A DNA stretch of 64,000 bases from Dryas octopetala. Its lineage: Eukaryota > Streptophyta > Magnoliopsida > Rosales > Rosaceae. Location: contig OY992840.1 in the NCBI GenBank assembly GCA_963921425.1, positions 8,558,501 through 8,622,500 on the forward strand, in the 5' to 3' direction. Made by a program: the position numbers and the translations under genes. This document shows positions 15,090 to 26,740 of this stretch, one piece after another. The notes below the pieces were generated by a model. The model saw only the letters and a list, made by a program, of their open reading frames with translations, was not told the DNA's origin and searched no databases. The number at the start of each line of letters is the position of its first letter. Positions within the stretch are counted from its first letter, which is position 1.

Positions 15090-16745
15090 GAGCGTTCGAG
15101 CAATCAGGGTGCAGACCGTGCAGCGTTACACTCTCTCACATCCTGCATTGATCCTGCATCTACATTCTGCATTACAGAATGACTCAACAATTCACAGTCT
15201 TTCACAACATAGAAGAATCACTCTGGATAGTTAACCTAACTAGCCTCTTTAGTACACATAGAATAACATAATTCAAGTCAGTAGGCAATGAAACAAACAA
15301 AATTTGATTGCATACCAAGATGATTCTTGTAGACTTGCATGGAATCATCCCCTCAAGCAGACGTATTTATGCAACACAATCTCAGATTCTCAGTTAATAT
15401 CACAAGGCTAGGCACCGATACAGATCTGTAATTATCAAATGAATAATAATCTGATAACTTCTTTCTGATTTAATTTTTAATCATTTCAACAAACCTTCTG
15501 TGAATATGTTCAAGGTTTCTAATAAAATTGATTTTGGTCTGTATTACCTCACATTCATATAAATTGCTGACAAGAGCTCCTTCTCGAGTAAGAGGGATCC
15601 TGCTGGTCCAATAATCTTGTGCATTAAGTGATGCATAAATTGTTTTTTCAGATCAAATTCCTCCAATCTATGTTTAATGGCAAGCTGCTCCTTCATCACT
15701 ATCAATGTCACCATCAATCTTCCTAATCTTCCCAATCTTCCCAACCTTCATTCTGACAACAAGTGAATCACTTAAATATCTTAGCAACAAAGTTCACTCA
15801 CAATACAAGCAGCCATGCAAAGAACAGAAAAAATAAAAAATAAATAAATAAATAAACAAGGACAACAAAAATTCCAAACACTGTTTTTCAATTGAATCAT
15901 TCATAACTAGAAGCATCCACATCTTGCCCGTCACAGTCTAACTGATAGATGGTAGTGGACGCAAAATTTTATCCAAAAGGATACCACAAGCCCTGAATTA
16001 ACATTTCAAAGACATGACTAGCACTAGAAGCCTACACAAGAAAACACTGTCCTGAGCTTTTCAATATTACATAACATTGTTCATATATACACGCACATGA
16101 CAAAACAAAAGTATGGCAAATTAGTTTTCAATCATGTTAAACAACACGATTGATGAATGCATACATAATAAAAAAACATGTAGTACATGTACAGAACAAT
16201 AACTAAAAAAATGCTTCTTTTCTTCAAGAAATCTGATGTCACTGTTCAATCCATCAAAGTATCAAACATTTTAACAAGAGTGCAAGGTAACAGAGTTATC
16301 CAGGAAAAAAACAAACAAAAACAAAGAGAAAAAACATGTCCAAGCTTTAATTTTTGAATCCTAGCAGTTCAAGCTAAAACACCATAGTGATCACTTTAAA
16401 TACAAAAACATGTGATCACTTTAAATACAAAAACATGTGATCACTCTAAAGCTGTAATCTTCAACCAGAACTAAGAACCAAAGATTAAACACAAATAACT
16501 AAGCAGACTAAAGACTACTGACCCATTAGGCTCATCTATAAACAGTTGAAGAAACACACATTGCCACAGTACTTAAAACAAGAATCAGTTGCACAGAATA
16601 TGAAAGCAAAATGATCATACAGAAAACAAAACAAAATTCCAACTCCAAAGACCCAGATAACAAAGTTGATCAGTGTGAGGGTCCATGGAAACAATATATG
16701 AGGCAAAATGGGCAAATGGGTAAGTGGGTATGAACATGAATGTAC
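15090..16745. other. Region between pseudogene and small membrane-protein gene
   Basis: No independent gene seen. A perfect 10-bp inverted pair (TGTGAGAGAG at 15083-15092, CTCTCTCACA at 15131-15140) sits at the point where the pseudogene ends. A 25-bp tandem repeat (GTGATCACTTTAAATACAAA) occurs at 16387, 16412 and, partly, 16437. Part of this stretch may be intron and 3' untranslated sequence of the gene read leftwards from 17022. Confidence 0.5.
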
Positions 16746-17022
16746 CCAGATCGGAAAAGAACCAGAGGATGATGGCGCAGAGAGCGAGCACGAGAGGTAT
16801 GAAGTGGATGGCGTTGTCTGCGGATCTGATACGACACCGTTCCCTCTTGGCCGCGTGGGAGAGGGGATCGCATGTGGGTAGACGCTGGTCTGATGAGTCG
16901 TGTGTGGTTGCTGCTGCTGCTGCTTTGAAGCTTGATGATTGCGGTGAAGTTGATGAAGACGAGGTGACAAGTCTGACAACGAAGTCCTCGGAGACTCTCG
17001 AAGCACTCGTGGATCTGTGCAT
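16746..17022 (-). CDS. Small single-span membrane protein of a plant-specific family (first exon)
   Basis: The frame from 17022 starts MHRSTSASRVSEDF, continues through a Ser/Ala-rich stretch and a basic RERCRIRSADNAIHFIP segment, and ends in the membrane span LVLALCAIILWFFSDL. This layout matches a family of short plant 'transmembrane proteins' of unknown function (Arabidopsis At2g21180-like, from memory). The open frame runs past 16746, but TCTGG/GTACAT there is a good donor and the family ends near this point. A possible acceptor at 15753 would add one residue and a stop (TGA 15750-15748), giving about 93 residues; that junction is a guess. The alternative frame that overlaps it (start 17006) is a shadow. 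Confidence 0.7.
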
Positions 17023-18013
17023 CTTGATTCTTTGGTTGTCAGAAAAAGTTTGACTGTACTTGTTGCTCTTCTTGGTGGGCGAAGGATAACACGGGTTTGA
17101 CTTTTGAATCTACTTAATTGGACCTTCTTTTTTTTTTTTTTTGGGACAATTGGACCTATAATTTGGACCTATAGTTTTTTTTTTTTTTGAAAAGTAAATC
17201 AACAAAGATCCTCCCACGAGAGCTTGAATATTTTTCAGGCAAAGAACAATCATGGAGTGGAGAAGTTAGTTATCTATAACTGAAGAGTAGGTTGATTATG
17301 AACTCGTCGAACCAACATAATTGTCGGAATAAATGCTTAATATAAAACTTGTTATCTTGAAGGATCTTCAACATTCTCAACGATATGTACCAAAAACGAT
17401 AGTAGTAGCACATGTTGAGAAATTAGTGTAGATATAAGATATATATAAATTGGATATTTAATTTAGTAAATTAATTTTGAATAAAATCAATAACCAAATC
17501 TGATTAATCAAGTTTGATTTGACATTTTATTTAATATAATTGAAAAATGAAATATTTCAACAACTCAATCCCCCACTACAAGCCATCCTATGGATTTAGG
17601 AAAATTTGTTTTCCATTTACATGATAAAATAAGTGTTATTTATCCTTACTAAGTATGAGTGAGAGTTCACCAAAGATTCATGCTTTTAAGTACATTATTT
17701 CACTTTTTTGAGAGTTTGTGGAAGAGCCGAAAGGAAGTCAAACTTCTCCCTTACACAGCCAGCCATACATAGAAGAAAAGAGTTTTGATCATGAGCTACT
17801 ACTCTTGATCATCACTCTAATCTACCTTACTCGGATTGCATTTTTGTGGACTATTCTTAGAGACACGACATTTGTGGTGCTAAATGTGAATCCAAAGGTA
17901 GAAAGCCACTATGAACAAACATAACTATATTGATGAACAATAGCAGGGTATCTTTTATCTTAATTCATATATTGAATTTTATATTTGCATGTGATTGTAT
18001 CCTATGTTATAAG
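17023..18013. other. Intergenic region
   Basis: Promoter side of the small membrane-protein gene, with T runs at 17127-17142 and 17177-17188, then AT-rich sequence without gene, RNA or repeat that I can support. Confidence 0.55.
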
Positions 18014-19255
18014 CAAGGAATAAAATTTCGAGCTTCGAGGAAATTTCGATGGAAATTTCGATGGAAATTTCGACGGAAATTTCGAAGATTTTTAAATTTC
18101 GATAAAAATTCGACGGAAACGATGGAAATTATTATCAAAATACGGAAATTTTGAATGAAACTTCACAATATGTTTATTTAACATATTATCTACTACATTG
18201 ATAAAAAACATTGAAAAAAACCAAATTATATGGTAGGTTTCATGTGATATGTGATGAATATAATGCGCGCTGGAGACAAATACTGTTAAATAAAATTAGT
18301 ATAAAATAAAATTAGTATATTATCTATACTCTATAATATATACACTAAACTCTATATATTTTATAATCTATATTCTATATCGTTTAGGATAGGTATATGA
18401 TACTAGGGTTTAAGCCCTTTAGGGTACTTTAAATTATTTTTTATATAAAAACATATTATAATTTACTAGTTTAGGGTTTAAAAATAACTAAACGAAACTC
18501 CAAAACGGCAAATGAAACTCCAAACTATTTTTTTTCTTCACAATTAACACAAAGGCCCCAAACCCCAAACAACCCTAAACTTTTTAATTTTTTTTTCTTT
18601 TTTTTCTTTTTTTTTCTTCTTTTTCTTTTTTTTTCTTTTCTTTTTCTTTTTCTTCTTTTTCTTTTTTTTCTTTTCTTTTTTTTCTTTNNNNNNNNNNNNN
18701 NNNNNNNNNNNNNNNNNNNNNNNNNNNNNNNNNNNNNNNNNNNNNNNNNNNNNNNNNNNNNNNNNNNNNNNNNNNNNNNNNNNNNNNNNNNNNNNNNNNN
18801 NNNNNNNNNNNNNNNNNNNNNNNNNNNNNNNNNNNNNNNNNNNNNNNNNNNNNNNNNNNNNNNNNNNNNNNNNNNNNNNNNNNNNNNCCGCCGTCGCCCC
18901 TGCCCGTCGCCCCTGCTCGTCGCCGCGTCGCCCCTGCTCGTCGCCCCGTCGCCCCGTCGTCGCCCGCGTCGCCCGTCGTCGCCCGCGTCGCCTCTCTCCC
19001 TCGATCTCCCCCTGCCGTCGCCTCTCTCTCCCTCGATCTCCCCCTGCCGCCGCCTGCCACCGCCCCTCTTTCTCTGGGAATGGGTATTATGCTCACCGTC
19101 GAAATTTCGAAATTTCGGCGAAATTTCGACGATTTCGGCGAAATTTCGACGAAATCATCCCGAAATTTTAGCAAATATGGGTTTCGATTTCGACACCCCT
19201 AAAAATCGAAATTTTCGGCGAAATTTCGCCGAAAACTTCGAAATTTAACACCTTG
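18014..19255. mobile_element. hAT-like element with AAATTTCG arrays and an assembly gap
   Basis: Both flanks carry the same 8 bp, GTTATAAG (18006-18013 and 19256-19263), as expected of hAT insertion. The ends are inverted: CAAGGAATAAAATTTCGA on the left, the complement of CCAAGGTGTTAAATTTCGA on the right. Just inside each end the motif AAATTTCG and its variants (spaced by GG, ATGG or GCG) recur several times, like the subterminal transposase-binding motifs of hAT elements. The interior is AT-rich, then a (TTTC)n tract, the gap, and a CCGTCGCC-rich block. No transposase is seen, so the copy is non-autonomous or its coding part lies in the gap. Confidence 0.8.
18688..18887. other. Assembly gap of 200 N
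   Basis: A run of exactly 200 undetermined bases inside the AAATTTCG element, between a TTTC-rich tract and a CCGTCGCC-rich block. Round length suggests a placeholder, so true size is unknown. The open frame read across it is meaningless. Confidence 0.99.
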
Positions 19256-19515
19256 GTTATAAGTTTGATAAGAAAATTTTTAATTGTTACTTTCTACTGC
19301 ATTTTCTATAATATTTCAATATTATGATCAATCCTATGAGATTTTCCAACACATCTACCAAAAAAAAAAAATTTCATTGAAGTCAATAAGTTACAGAAAA
19401 TAACTATAATTCTAATAATATTTCTCTGTATTTTGTTAGAAGTGGTCATGAGAATCCTTTAAAAAAAAAACCCCACAAGCCAAGTTTGCAAATATATAAT
19501 AGTTATATAAATTAC

Positions 19516-19839
19516 TTACAATTTATCCCCCCAAACTATTGGGGGGTTCGCACTCTGACCACCACTACGAAATTAATATATTTGATGGTTAACACATAAT
19601 ATTATATTTTGTCAAACAAAATACCTCCAATTTGTAAAAAAAAAATAGTATTCTCTATTAATTTTGCACACATGACGCTTAAAGATAATGTCACGTGTGC
19701 AAAAATAACGGCTCAATTAAATGTTTTTTACGGAAGAAAATTATGTGTTAATGGAACTTAATGTGGAGGATAGAGTGTCATAACATTTAGTTTGAGTAAA
19801 AGAATGTGATTACCCAATAATTTGGGGGATAAATTGTAA
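19516..19839. mobile_element. Palindromic MITE with CACGTG hairpin
   Basis: Ends TTACAATTTATCCCCCC and the complement of GGGGGATAAATTGTAA form inverted repeats of about 28 bp. Inside, TTTTGCACACATGAC and GTCACGTGTGCAAAA (19661-19709) form a further hairpin that contains CACGTG. The target duplication is not resolved. No coding capacity. Confidence 0.72.
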
Positions 19840-21806
19840 TTAACCTTTGTTATATATACAATACAATGCACATTCATTATAGGCCAAGTCACATAAAGAC
19901 GAAAGGCAATGAGCATGCATCAACGTGAACAACGCAGAATACACTCGTTTTCTCTGCTTTGACGCGCATTTTGAGCCTTTGTGGTTAAGAAAGATTTATG
20001 CTTTCTTCTTCGCTTGCATTTTGTCCCAAAACTTCTGTTAATCCTTTCAAGCAATACATAAACACCGATGAAGCAACCTGGAAACAACTGTTTCAGGCCT
20101 TGTCCAATTAAAAAAACAACTGGGTTTTCTGTTTCGAGCTCAATAAAACGTGCACATCAATTTAATTTGTCACAAAATGACTTAAACACCCCCCCACCCC
20201 CTCCCCTTTTTGCTCCCTTTTTTTTTTTATGTGATTATTTCATATAAATGTCAAAAACCCTTTTAAATTGAAGAGGAAAAAAAGTCAGATATGCATAAGA
20301 GTTTTATGAACTGTTTTTACAAGGTGATGTGGTGATGAGGTTGGTGCATTAACATGTCACACAATGTCATTAAGCGCTATTAAGGAGGTACATAGATTTC
20401 TTTTTTTCTTCTCCTTTTTCGGAAGATGAAATTTTTTGAATTTATTAAGAGGAATTAACATTAAGATTTTGAGCTTTTACAAACGGGAGAGATGTAAGTT
20501 TCTCTAAAAATGAGAATTATAAAGTATACATTATATTTTATAATTCTCATTTTAATACAATGAAAGATTACCCAAAGAAAAGGGGCAACAATGGAGCTTG
20601 ACGCAGTTGCCACTGTAAAGCCTTTTTAAATTGAACCTAAACGGATGGCCTACATTATAGGTATTCGGTCTACTCTAGTAGACTAGTATCAACCCTTATA
20701 TCCTTTATAGCTTATTTTATGCTCTATTTGGTCGTTTTAATAGTTTGAATGTCAATTTCTTCAATTAATTAATGTGATATTGAACACAGATACAAGTTAG
20801 GTGGAAGAGTAGTTATGTTCCGAAAAATTATTCCCACATTCCTGTTTTATCTTTTCACTCATATTTTAATAAAAAAAATAATAACAAATTTATCCTATTG
20901 TAAAATGACCTTTAAAGACTTAACTAAAAAATAATCTAGTTCTCTACCCACCTCTCTACTCACCTATCTTCTTACAACGACCAAAACTTAAAAAATTCTA
21001 GAATTTTCAATACAAGCATTTTAAAATCCATAAAATTCATACGATTTATCAGTCAAATTTTTGTTAAAAGTGTTCCTGCTTGTAGTCACAGGGTGAGTGT
21101 GGCACTTATTTAAAATTTTGGTTGGTTACTCAAATGAATAAAACTTGATTGTGGATCCACTTCCCGATATAGCCAAAATGAGATGCCGGATAGGAAAAGG
21201 CACCTAAACTCTCTCAAAAAGAGGGACTATGGTCTTGCGCTCATGGTTGGCATGTTTCTACAAATTGATTTCTGATTACTATGAATCTTGTTAAGCCTCC
21301 TAACTTTGGTAGTCAGCACATTTAACACAGATTCCAAAATGAAATTGATCACTGGTATGATTGAACCACATGAGCATCCAAACGATATCGTGTTATAGTT
21401 AATAAAAAAAAAAAAAATGGGTGAGTGAGATAATAGTTAAGGGGGTGGGAAGAATATTTTTTGGGTGGGTGTTTGAGTTGGTATATCAAAAAATATTATA
21501 TAAATAATAAGGGGTGTAAAAAGTGCTTTTATATATTTTTAAAATTTAATGGTGAGTGTAAAAATAAGGTAGGTGAGAAAATGGAACAAGATGATGATAA
21601 TATAACCACTCTTTAATGTATGTACCAAATTTTTAACTGTCATAAAAAATGTCGACGTTCTACCAATTGATTGATCGTTTCACTAGTTGATCGAATAAAT
21701 TTTTATTTTTTTATCTATATGCAATTATGACTGCATGACAATTATAACTTTTTTACTGAGTCACAGTCACAACTTTATTCATTAGTTATTTTTTCAATCT
21801 TTGTAT
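19840..21806. other. Intergenic region, no gene seen
   Basis: AT-rich DNA with T and A runs and short open frames that have no family features. I see no tRNA, rRNA or clearly bounded element. Confidence 0.5.
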
Positions 21807-21815
21807 TATAATTTA

Positions 21816-22937
21816 GGCTTAATTATCAATTTACCACCCAAAACTGTAACTCATTCCCACTTTGCCACCTGAAAGTTTTTTTGTCCCAGATTACCACCTC
21901 TAACTTACATCCGTATCTCATTTTACCTTGTTCCCGTCAACAATTCCGTTAAAAATGATTATTTCGCCGCTAATGCTGATGTGGCGCGCTGGATGTGTGC
22001 CACGTGTCATATCTTTTCTTGTATTTTTTGATTTTTTTGATTTTCCTATTTTTATAAACTTTGAAAATTAATTAAAAATAGCTCCGAACTTAAAAAAATA
22101 CACGGAAAATTCCTACTAACTTGTCTTAACTAATACTAATTTACTATGGGGTCAAAATGCCAATTTTCCCTCTAAAAATTTTCAGAAAATTTGGAAAGTC
22201 CAAATTTATTTTTATAAAATTAAAATACTCTAGACTCTTTGAAAATTTATAGGATAATCTCCCGAACTCCAAAAATATGAGGTCTGCATCGTTAGTCTTC
22301 TAAAAACTAACAATACCTTTCTCGTGAACACTTGCTACCCAAAAGACCTCTCGGTCTTAGAGGAAAATAAATTTCCCTATAAAATAAATTCTAGAAAAAT
22401 TCTAGAATTTCTGTAAAATCTCGAAATAATTCTCTAAAACAAGCTTTTGGTAATTTCCAAAATATTTTTTAGAATTTGTCCAAGAGTTTACGAAAATTCT
22501 AGAATTTATTTAATAGAGGGAAATTTATTTTAATTTTTTAGAAATAAATTTGGACTTTCTAATTTTTTGGGAAATTTTTAGAGGGCAAATTGATAATTTA
22601 ACCTAATAGTAAATTAGTGTTAGTCAAGACGAGTCCATAGGAATTTTCCGTGTATTTTTCTTAGTTCGGAGCTATTTTTAATTAATTTTTAAATTTTATA
22701 AAAATAGAAAAATAAAAAAAAATCCAAAAATAATAGCAAAGATGTGACACGTGGCACACATCCAGCGCGCCACGTCAGCATTAACTGCCAGGTCATCATT
22801 TTTAACGGAATTGTTGACGGAACAAAGTAAAATGGGACACGGATGTAAGTTACAGGTGATAATCTGGGACAAAAACTCTTTCAGGTGGCAAAGTGTGAAT
22901 GAGTTACAATTTTGGGTGATAAATCGATAATTAAGCC
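21816..22937. mobile_element. Mutator-type foldback element, 1122 bp, perfect 9-bp target duplication
   Basis: The flanks TATAATTTA are identical at 21807-21815 and 22938-22946. The ends GGCTTAATTATC and its complement open arms of roughly 450 bp: CACTTTGCCACCTGAAAG, CCGTTAAAAATGAT, CCAGCGCGCCAC and TTAGTTCGGAGC blocks recur in mirror order. Each arm holds a G-box, CACGTG, at 22001-22006 and 22748-22753. The middle is AT-rich without an open frame. A 9-bp duplication and long inverted repeats are typical of non-autonomous Mutator-like elements. Confidence 0.9.
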
Positions 22938-22946
22938 TATAATTTA

Positions 22947-23778
22947 AGACTTAAGCTTCAACGTTTAATCTCTAGACATTAGGGCATCAACTCTAAAGCC
23001 TAAATATAAATTCTTAAACTCTTATTAACCTTAAACTTGTATGAACTTAGTGTAACAGGGGTAAAATTCTAGGCTTATAGGGTCTAACACTTAGTACATT
23101 CATAATTGTGATTGTGAGATAGTCATAATTATAATTCTAACGAAAAAAAAAACATAGCGGAGCAATTGATTAACTGTTGATCGCTCAGTAAACAACCGAT
23201 CAATCAGTGTGAATGATATTTTTGCAATAAAGCCAATGTCAATAAGTTACTGGATAATAAAATAGATATAAGTTTGGTTAAATATATGTAATTGAATTAA
23301 TCTAAGAATTCTTATAAGACAGTCCCTCACAATCCCTTATATAATTAATCCATGATAGTAGGCATTCTAATTTTCTAAATTAATTCTAATATAAACTTTG
23401 TGATGTAATTTTGATTTAATCACGATGCTAATTCCATACAAAAGAAGTAAAAATCAAGATGCGAATCAAATGTAAAAAGCCCATTTTGGTAAAATCAATC
23501 GATCAAGAGTACACGTGGCGGAATCTAGTCCCTGTTACTACGTCACAGGCACTACAGAGAATTCCGACATTTTAGGGTGCTTTAAAAATACCAATACCAA
23601 TACAAACACGCACCTTCATCTTCCCTTATTTCCCCTCTCCTCGGTTTCTTCTTCTTCTCCAATTCCTCTTCCTTTCTCTCTCTCTCCGGCGAGCGAAGAA
23701 GATCTCACTCCAAGCGGCAATTTCTCGCCGGAATCGGAATTCTCTCCAATTTCTCGCGATTCTTTCCCGCTTCCAGCC
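22947..23778. other. Intergenic region and RABD2 promoter
   Basis: AT-rich DNA up to about 23500, then the CT-rich 5' untranslated region of the Rab gene (TCTTCTTCTTCTCC, TCTCTCTCTCC near 23640-23690). The upstream in-frame open stretch beginning at 23515 is not part of the Rab protein. Confidence 0.55.
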
Positions 23779-25575
23779 ATGAATCCCGAATAGTGAGTTC
23801 AACCCCAAAATTCTTCTGATTCCGATTCCGATTTTATTTTTTTTATTTTCGAGATCGAATTTGATTGTATTTGCAATGATTCTCGAACCCCAATTCCATG
23901 GAAGCTTTTAATTTTATTCAATTTTGATTAAAAATTTCTGCTTGGTTTTTTGTTCGAATTGAGGGTTTTTCAATATAGATCTAGATGCATCGCAATCAGA
24001 TCCGTCCAGCTTTTGTGTTAGATTCATAATTTATGTTAAAATTTTGGGACTCATAATTTGCAATAATTCATAGACTAAATGGTTGGATCGGTTCTGTTAA
24101 TTTTAATTTTGATTGTTGTATAGTTAATTGTGATTAGTAAGTTTTGTGTTGCAAACTGTTTGCAGTGACTATTTGTTTAAGCTTTTGTTGATTGGAGACT
24201 CTGGTGTCGGCAAGTCATGTCTACTTCTGCGGTTTGCTGTAAGCACAATTGTTCTTATGTTAAGTTTGAAATTTCTAATTGTTGGGTATGTAAGCACAGT
24301 TGGGTATGTGAGATTTGAGCTTTCTAATTGTTCTCATGTGTTTGTGCAAACCAGGATGATTCGTACTTGGATAGCTATATCAGCACAATTGGAGTTGACT
24401 TTGTAAGCATTTTGTTGGCTTTTATTAGATCACTGATTCGTTTAATTCAACTCACTGATCTATGTACTCTCTTTCCTGTTGTATATTTAGAAAATCCGCA
24501 CTGTGGAGCAGGATGGGAAGACTATTAAACTTCAAATTGTAAGTATATATGAATTGGGTTTTCATTTTTTGTTCTTTTTGCATCGTGGGCTGAGATTCTT
24601 AGTAGTAAAGTTGTTTATCTTGATGAAGTTGGTAGCTGTTTTGGATTAGTTCAAATGAAATTGACTTTTCAAGTTCTTTCACGCATCTTGTGGTTTGTTT
24701 ATCAACAAGTAATGCAAACATTGTTTCATCTGCCTTTTTCTGTTCTTAATCGCTAATTGTGTTTGCTCTTGGGATGTGCAGTGGGACACTGCTGGTCAAG
24801 AACGTTTTAGGACAATCACTAGCAGCTACTACCGAGGGGCTCATGGTATCATTGTAAGTGTGTTGGAAACTATTTGTTTGTTTTGCCTGTTATTTTCTCA
24901 TGAGTTTGCTCTTCACGCAAGATATTAGTCTCATGCTGTTGGCTCTCTTGCAGGTTGTTTATGATGTCACGGACCAAGAGAGCTTCAACAATGTTAAGCA
25001 ATGGTTGAATGAAATTGACCGATATGCCAGTGAAAATGTGAACAAGCTACTAGTTGGAAACAAGTGTGATCTCACAGCAAATAAAGTTGTGTCCTATGAG
25101 ACGGGAAAGGTAAATCTTTGATGAGCAGGCTCCAGGTTTTCCCGTTGTATATCTTGGAGATGTGTTCAATTATAATTATTGAATTTGGTGTTTTCCTTGT
25201 TTAGGCCTTTGCAGATGAAATTGGGATCCCTTTCATGGAAACAAGTGCTAAGAATTCCACTAATGTAGAGCAAGCTTTCATGGCCATGGCTGCTGAGATC
25301 AAGAACAGGTACTTTATTTGCATGGTGTTTGTGTCTTTGTATGTTAGGGAAGGAACTCATAGTTATGCTCCTTTGGAAATTTAAATTTGGATCTTTTGTA
25401 ACAAATTTGTGAGTTAAGCCATAGTTATTTGATTGCTTCTAGATAATTGACGTCTTTCACGTGTTTGGTTTTATTCTGCAGGATGGCAAGTCAACCGATG
25501 AACAACGCCAGGCCTCCAACAGTGCAGATTCGAGGACAGCCTGTCAACCAAAAGTCTGGTTGCTGCTCTACTTAA
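23779..25575 (+). CDS. RABD2: Rab GTPase of the RAB1/RABD2 (ARA5) type, 8 exons
   Basis: Exons 23779-23792, 24166-24238, 24355-24402, 24491-24538, 24782-24853, 24954-25109, 25205-25308 and 25482-25575 join to 202 residues. The first exon is only 14 bp (MNPE plus two bases). Motifs: P-loop GDSGVGKS (15-22), switch I STIGVDF, switch II WDTAGQE (62-68), NKCD (121-124), ETSAK (149-153) and the C-terminal double cysteine GCCST for geranylgeranylation. RAB1 proteins drive ER-to-Golgi transport of COPII vesicles. [15 protein letters not shown] near the end is closest to Arabidopsis RABD2A/ARA5. Length and all nucleotide-binding motifs are normal. Confidence 0.96.
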
Positions 25576-26740
25576 AAGGAAAATAATTGGTGGGCAATGG
25601 TGTTTATCGGTGTTCTTTGTGGCATGTAAACCTAGTTTTATCTTAACGCTTTGATATGAAGATGATTGTTCGTTATGATTTTCTTTGTAAGCACTTTGTT
25701 AAAGCTTCCATTCTTTTCAATGTATTTGTTTTAAAAAACTTTTGTACAAATTAGGAATATTGGTGAATATCAGTATTTGCCTTGTTCTGCTCCCCTAATT
25801 CTTGTCAGATGCGTGATTTGTTTTCAATAGTGTTGGCAACTGTTGTGCGATCGATTAATTTAGTAGGCGATGGAATAAATGTGGGAAGTTTCACCATTAA
25901 GAATGCAACTACTGTAAGATCTCTATTATTGGCCAGTGGTGAGTCGCATCGAACAAATGTCACACCTTTCCACGCTTAATTATTTAATCAAATTTTAGGC
26001 ATATTTGAGCGTTATTATATGGAGTGTTATATGTTCACTTTTTCACTTGGAAGCACTGCCCAACTCTGTAATCCAGGAAAGGTCATAGTAGAAAAATACA
26101 GCCTTTTAGGCATTGCCAAAAGCATTCCTAAAAAACACAGCCTTTGGGCATAGCCAAAAGCATTCCCATACAGATCTTACATTATGATTTCGTTAGGAAC
26201 TTCAATTCCTGAGGACAAAAGTTACTATTGAGTTTCGAATTCTCAGAACCGCATTTGAATTACAGAACTTGAGGGGATCTTGTAGGCTCTCTCTTCAAGA
26301 AGCAGTGCATGCTTGGGTTGTGTTGGCATGATTTTAGATGTATTTTATGTATGGAAGCTGAGTTGAACCCCTTCAGTTGATCTGGAGGCATCACATTATG
26401 TACCCAGTTCTATATGCAGCTGTAGAATGTGGGGTGGCCAACAGCAAAAAGAACGTAAATAGCTGCATTTGGTAATCAAGAAAGCACAGTCCGCTTTTGG
26501 ATGATGTCAATCCACAGGCACCCAAACCAGCTCCAATATATGACAAGAACGTTATTAGAAGGCCACATGTTGCATAGTTTATCAAATATAGAACCAGATA
26601 TGGAATGCCAACTTGATCAGAAGGATATGTATGGTGATCTGATTGAGCAGATACCTTTGTTGACACCCTCGTTGTCCTTGTCACCTTGTCACGATGAATT
26701 CTTGAGGAGATCCAACAGAGCTAGCTACTGTTTTGCATGC
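25576..26740. other. 3' flanks of RABD2 and the PPR gene
   Basis: The two genes converge here. A 39-bp imperfect tandem duplication (ACAGCCTTT ... GCCAAAAGCATTCC) occurs at 26098-26168. Short open frames on both strands have no family features. Confidence 0.55.

Noticed and set aside
15544..15744. Minus-strand frame with MGRLGRLGRL start as an exon of the small membrane-protein gene
   Set aside because: The phase does not continue the protein; joining from 16746 gives a stop within two codons, so this is at most 3' untranslated sequence.
17930..18154. Frame with repeated KFRWKFRR residues
   Set aside because: Produced by the AAATTTCG array at the end of the hAT-like element; not a protein gene.
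18584..19174. 196-residue frame with a Lys/Glu-rich tail
   Set aside because: It crosses the 200-N gap and is encoded by TTTC and GTCGCC simple sequence.
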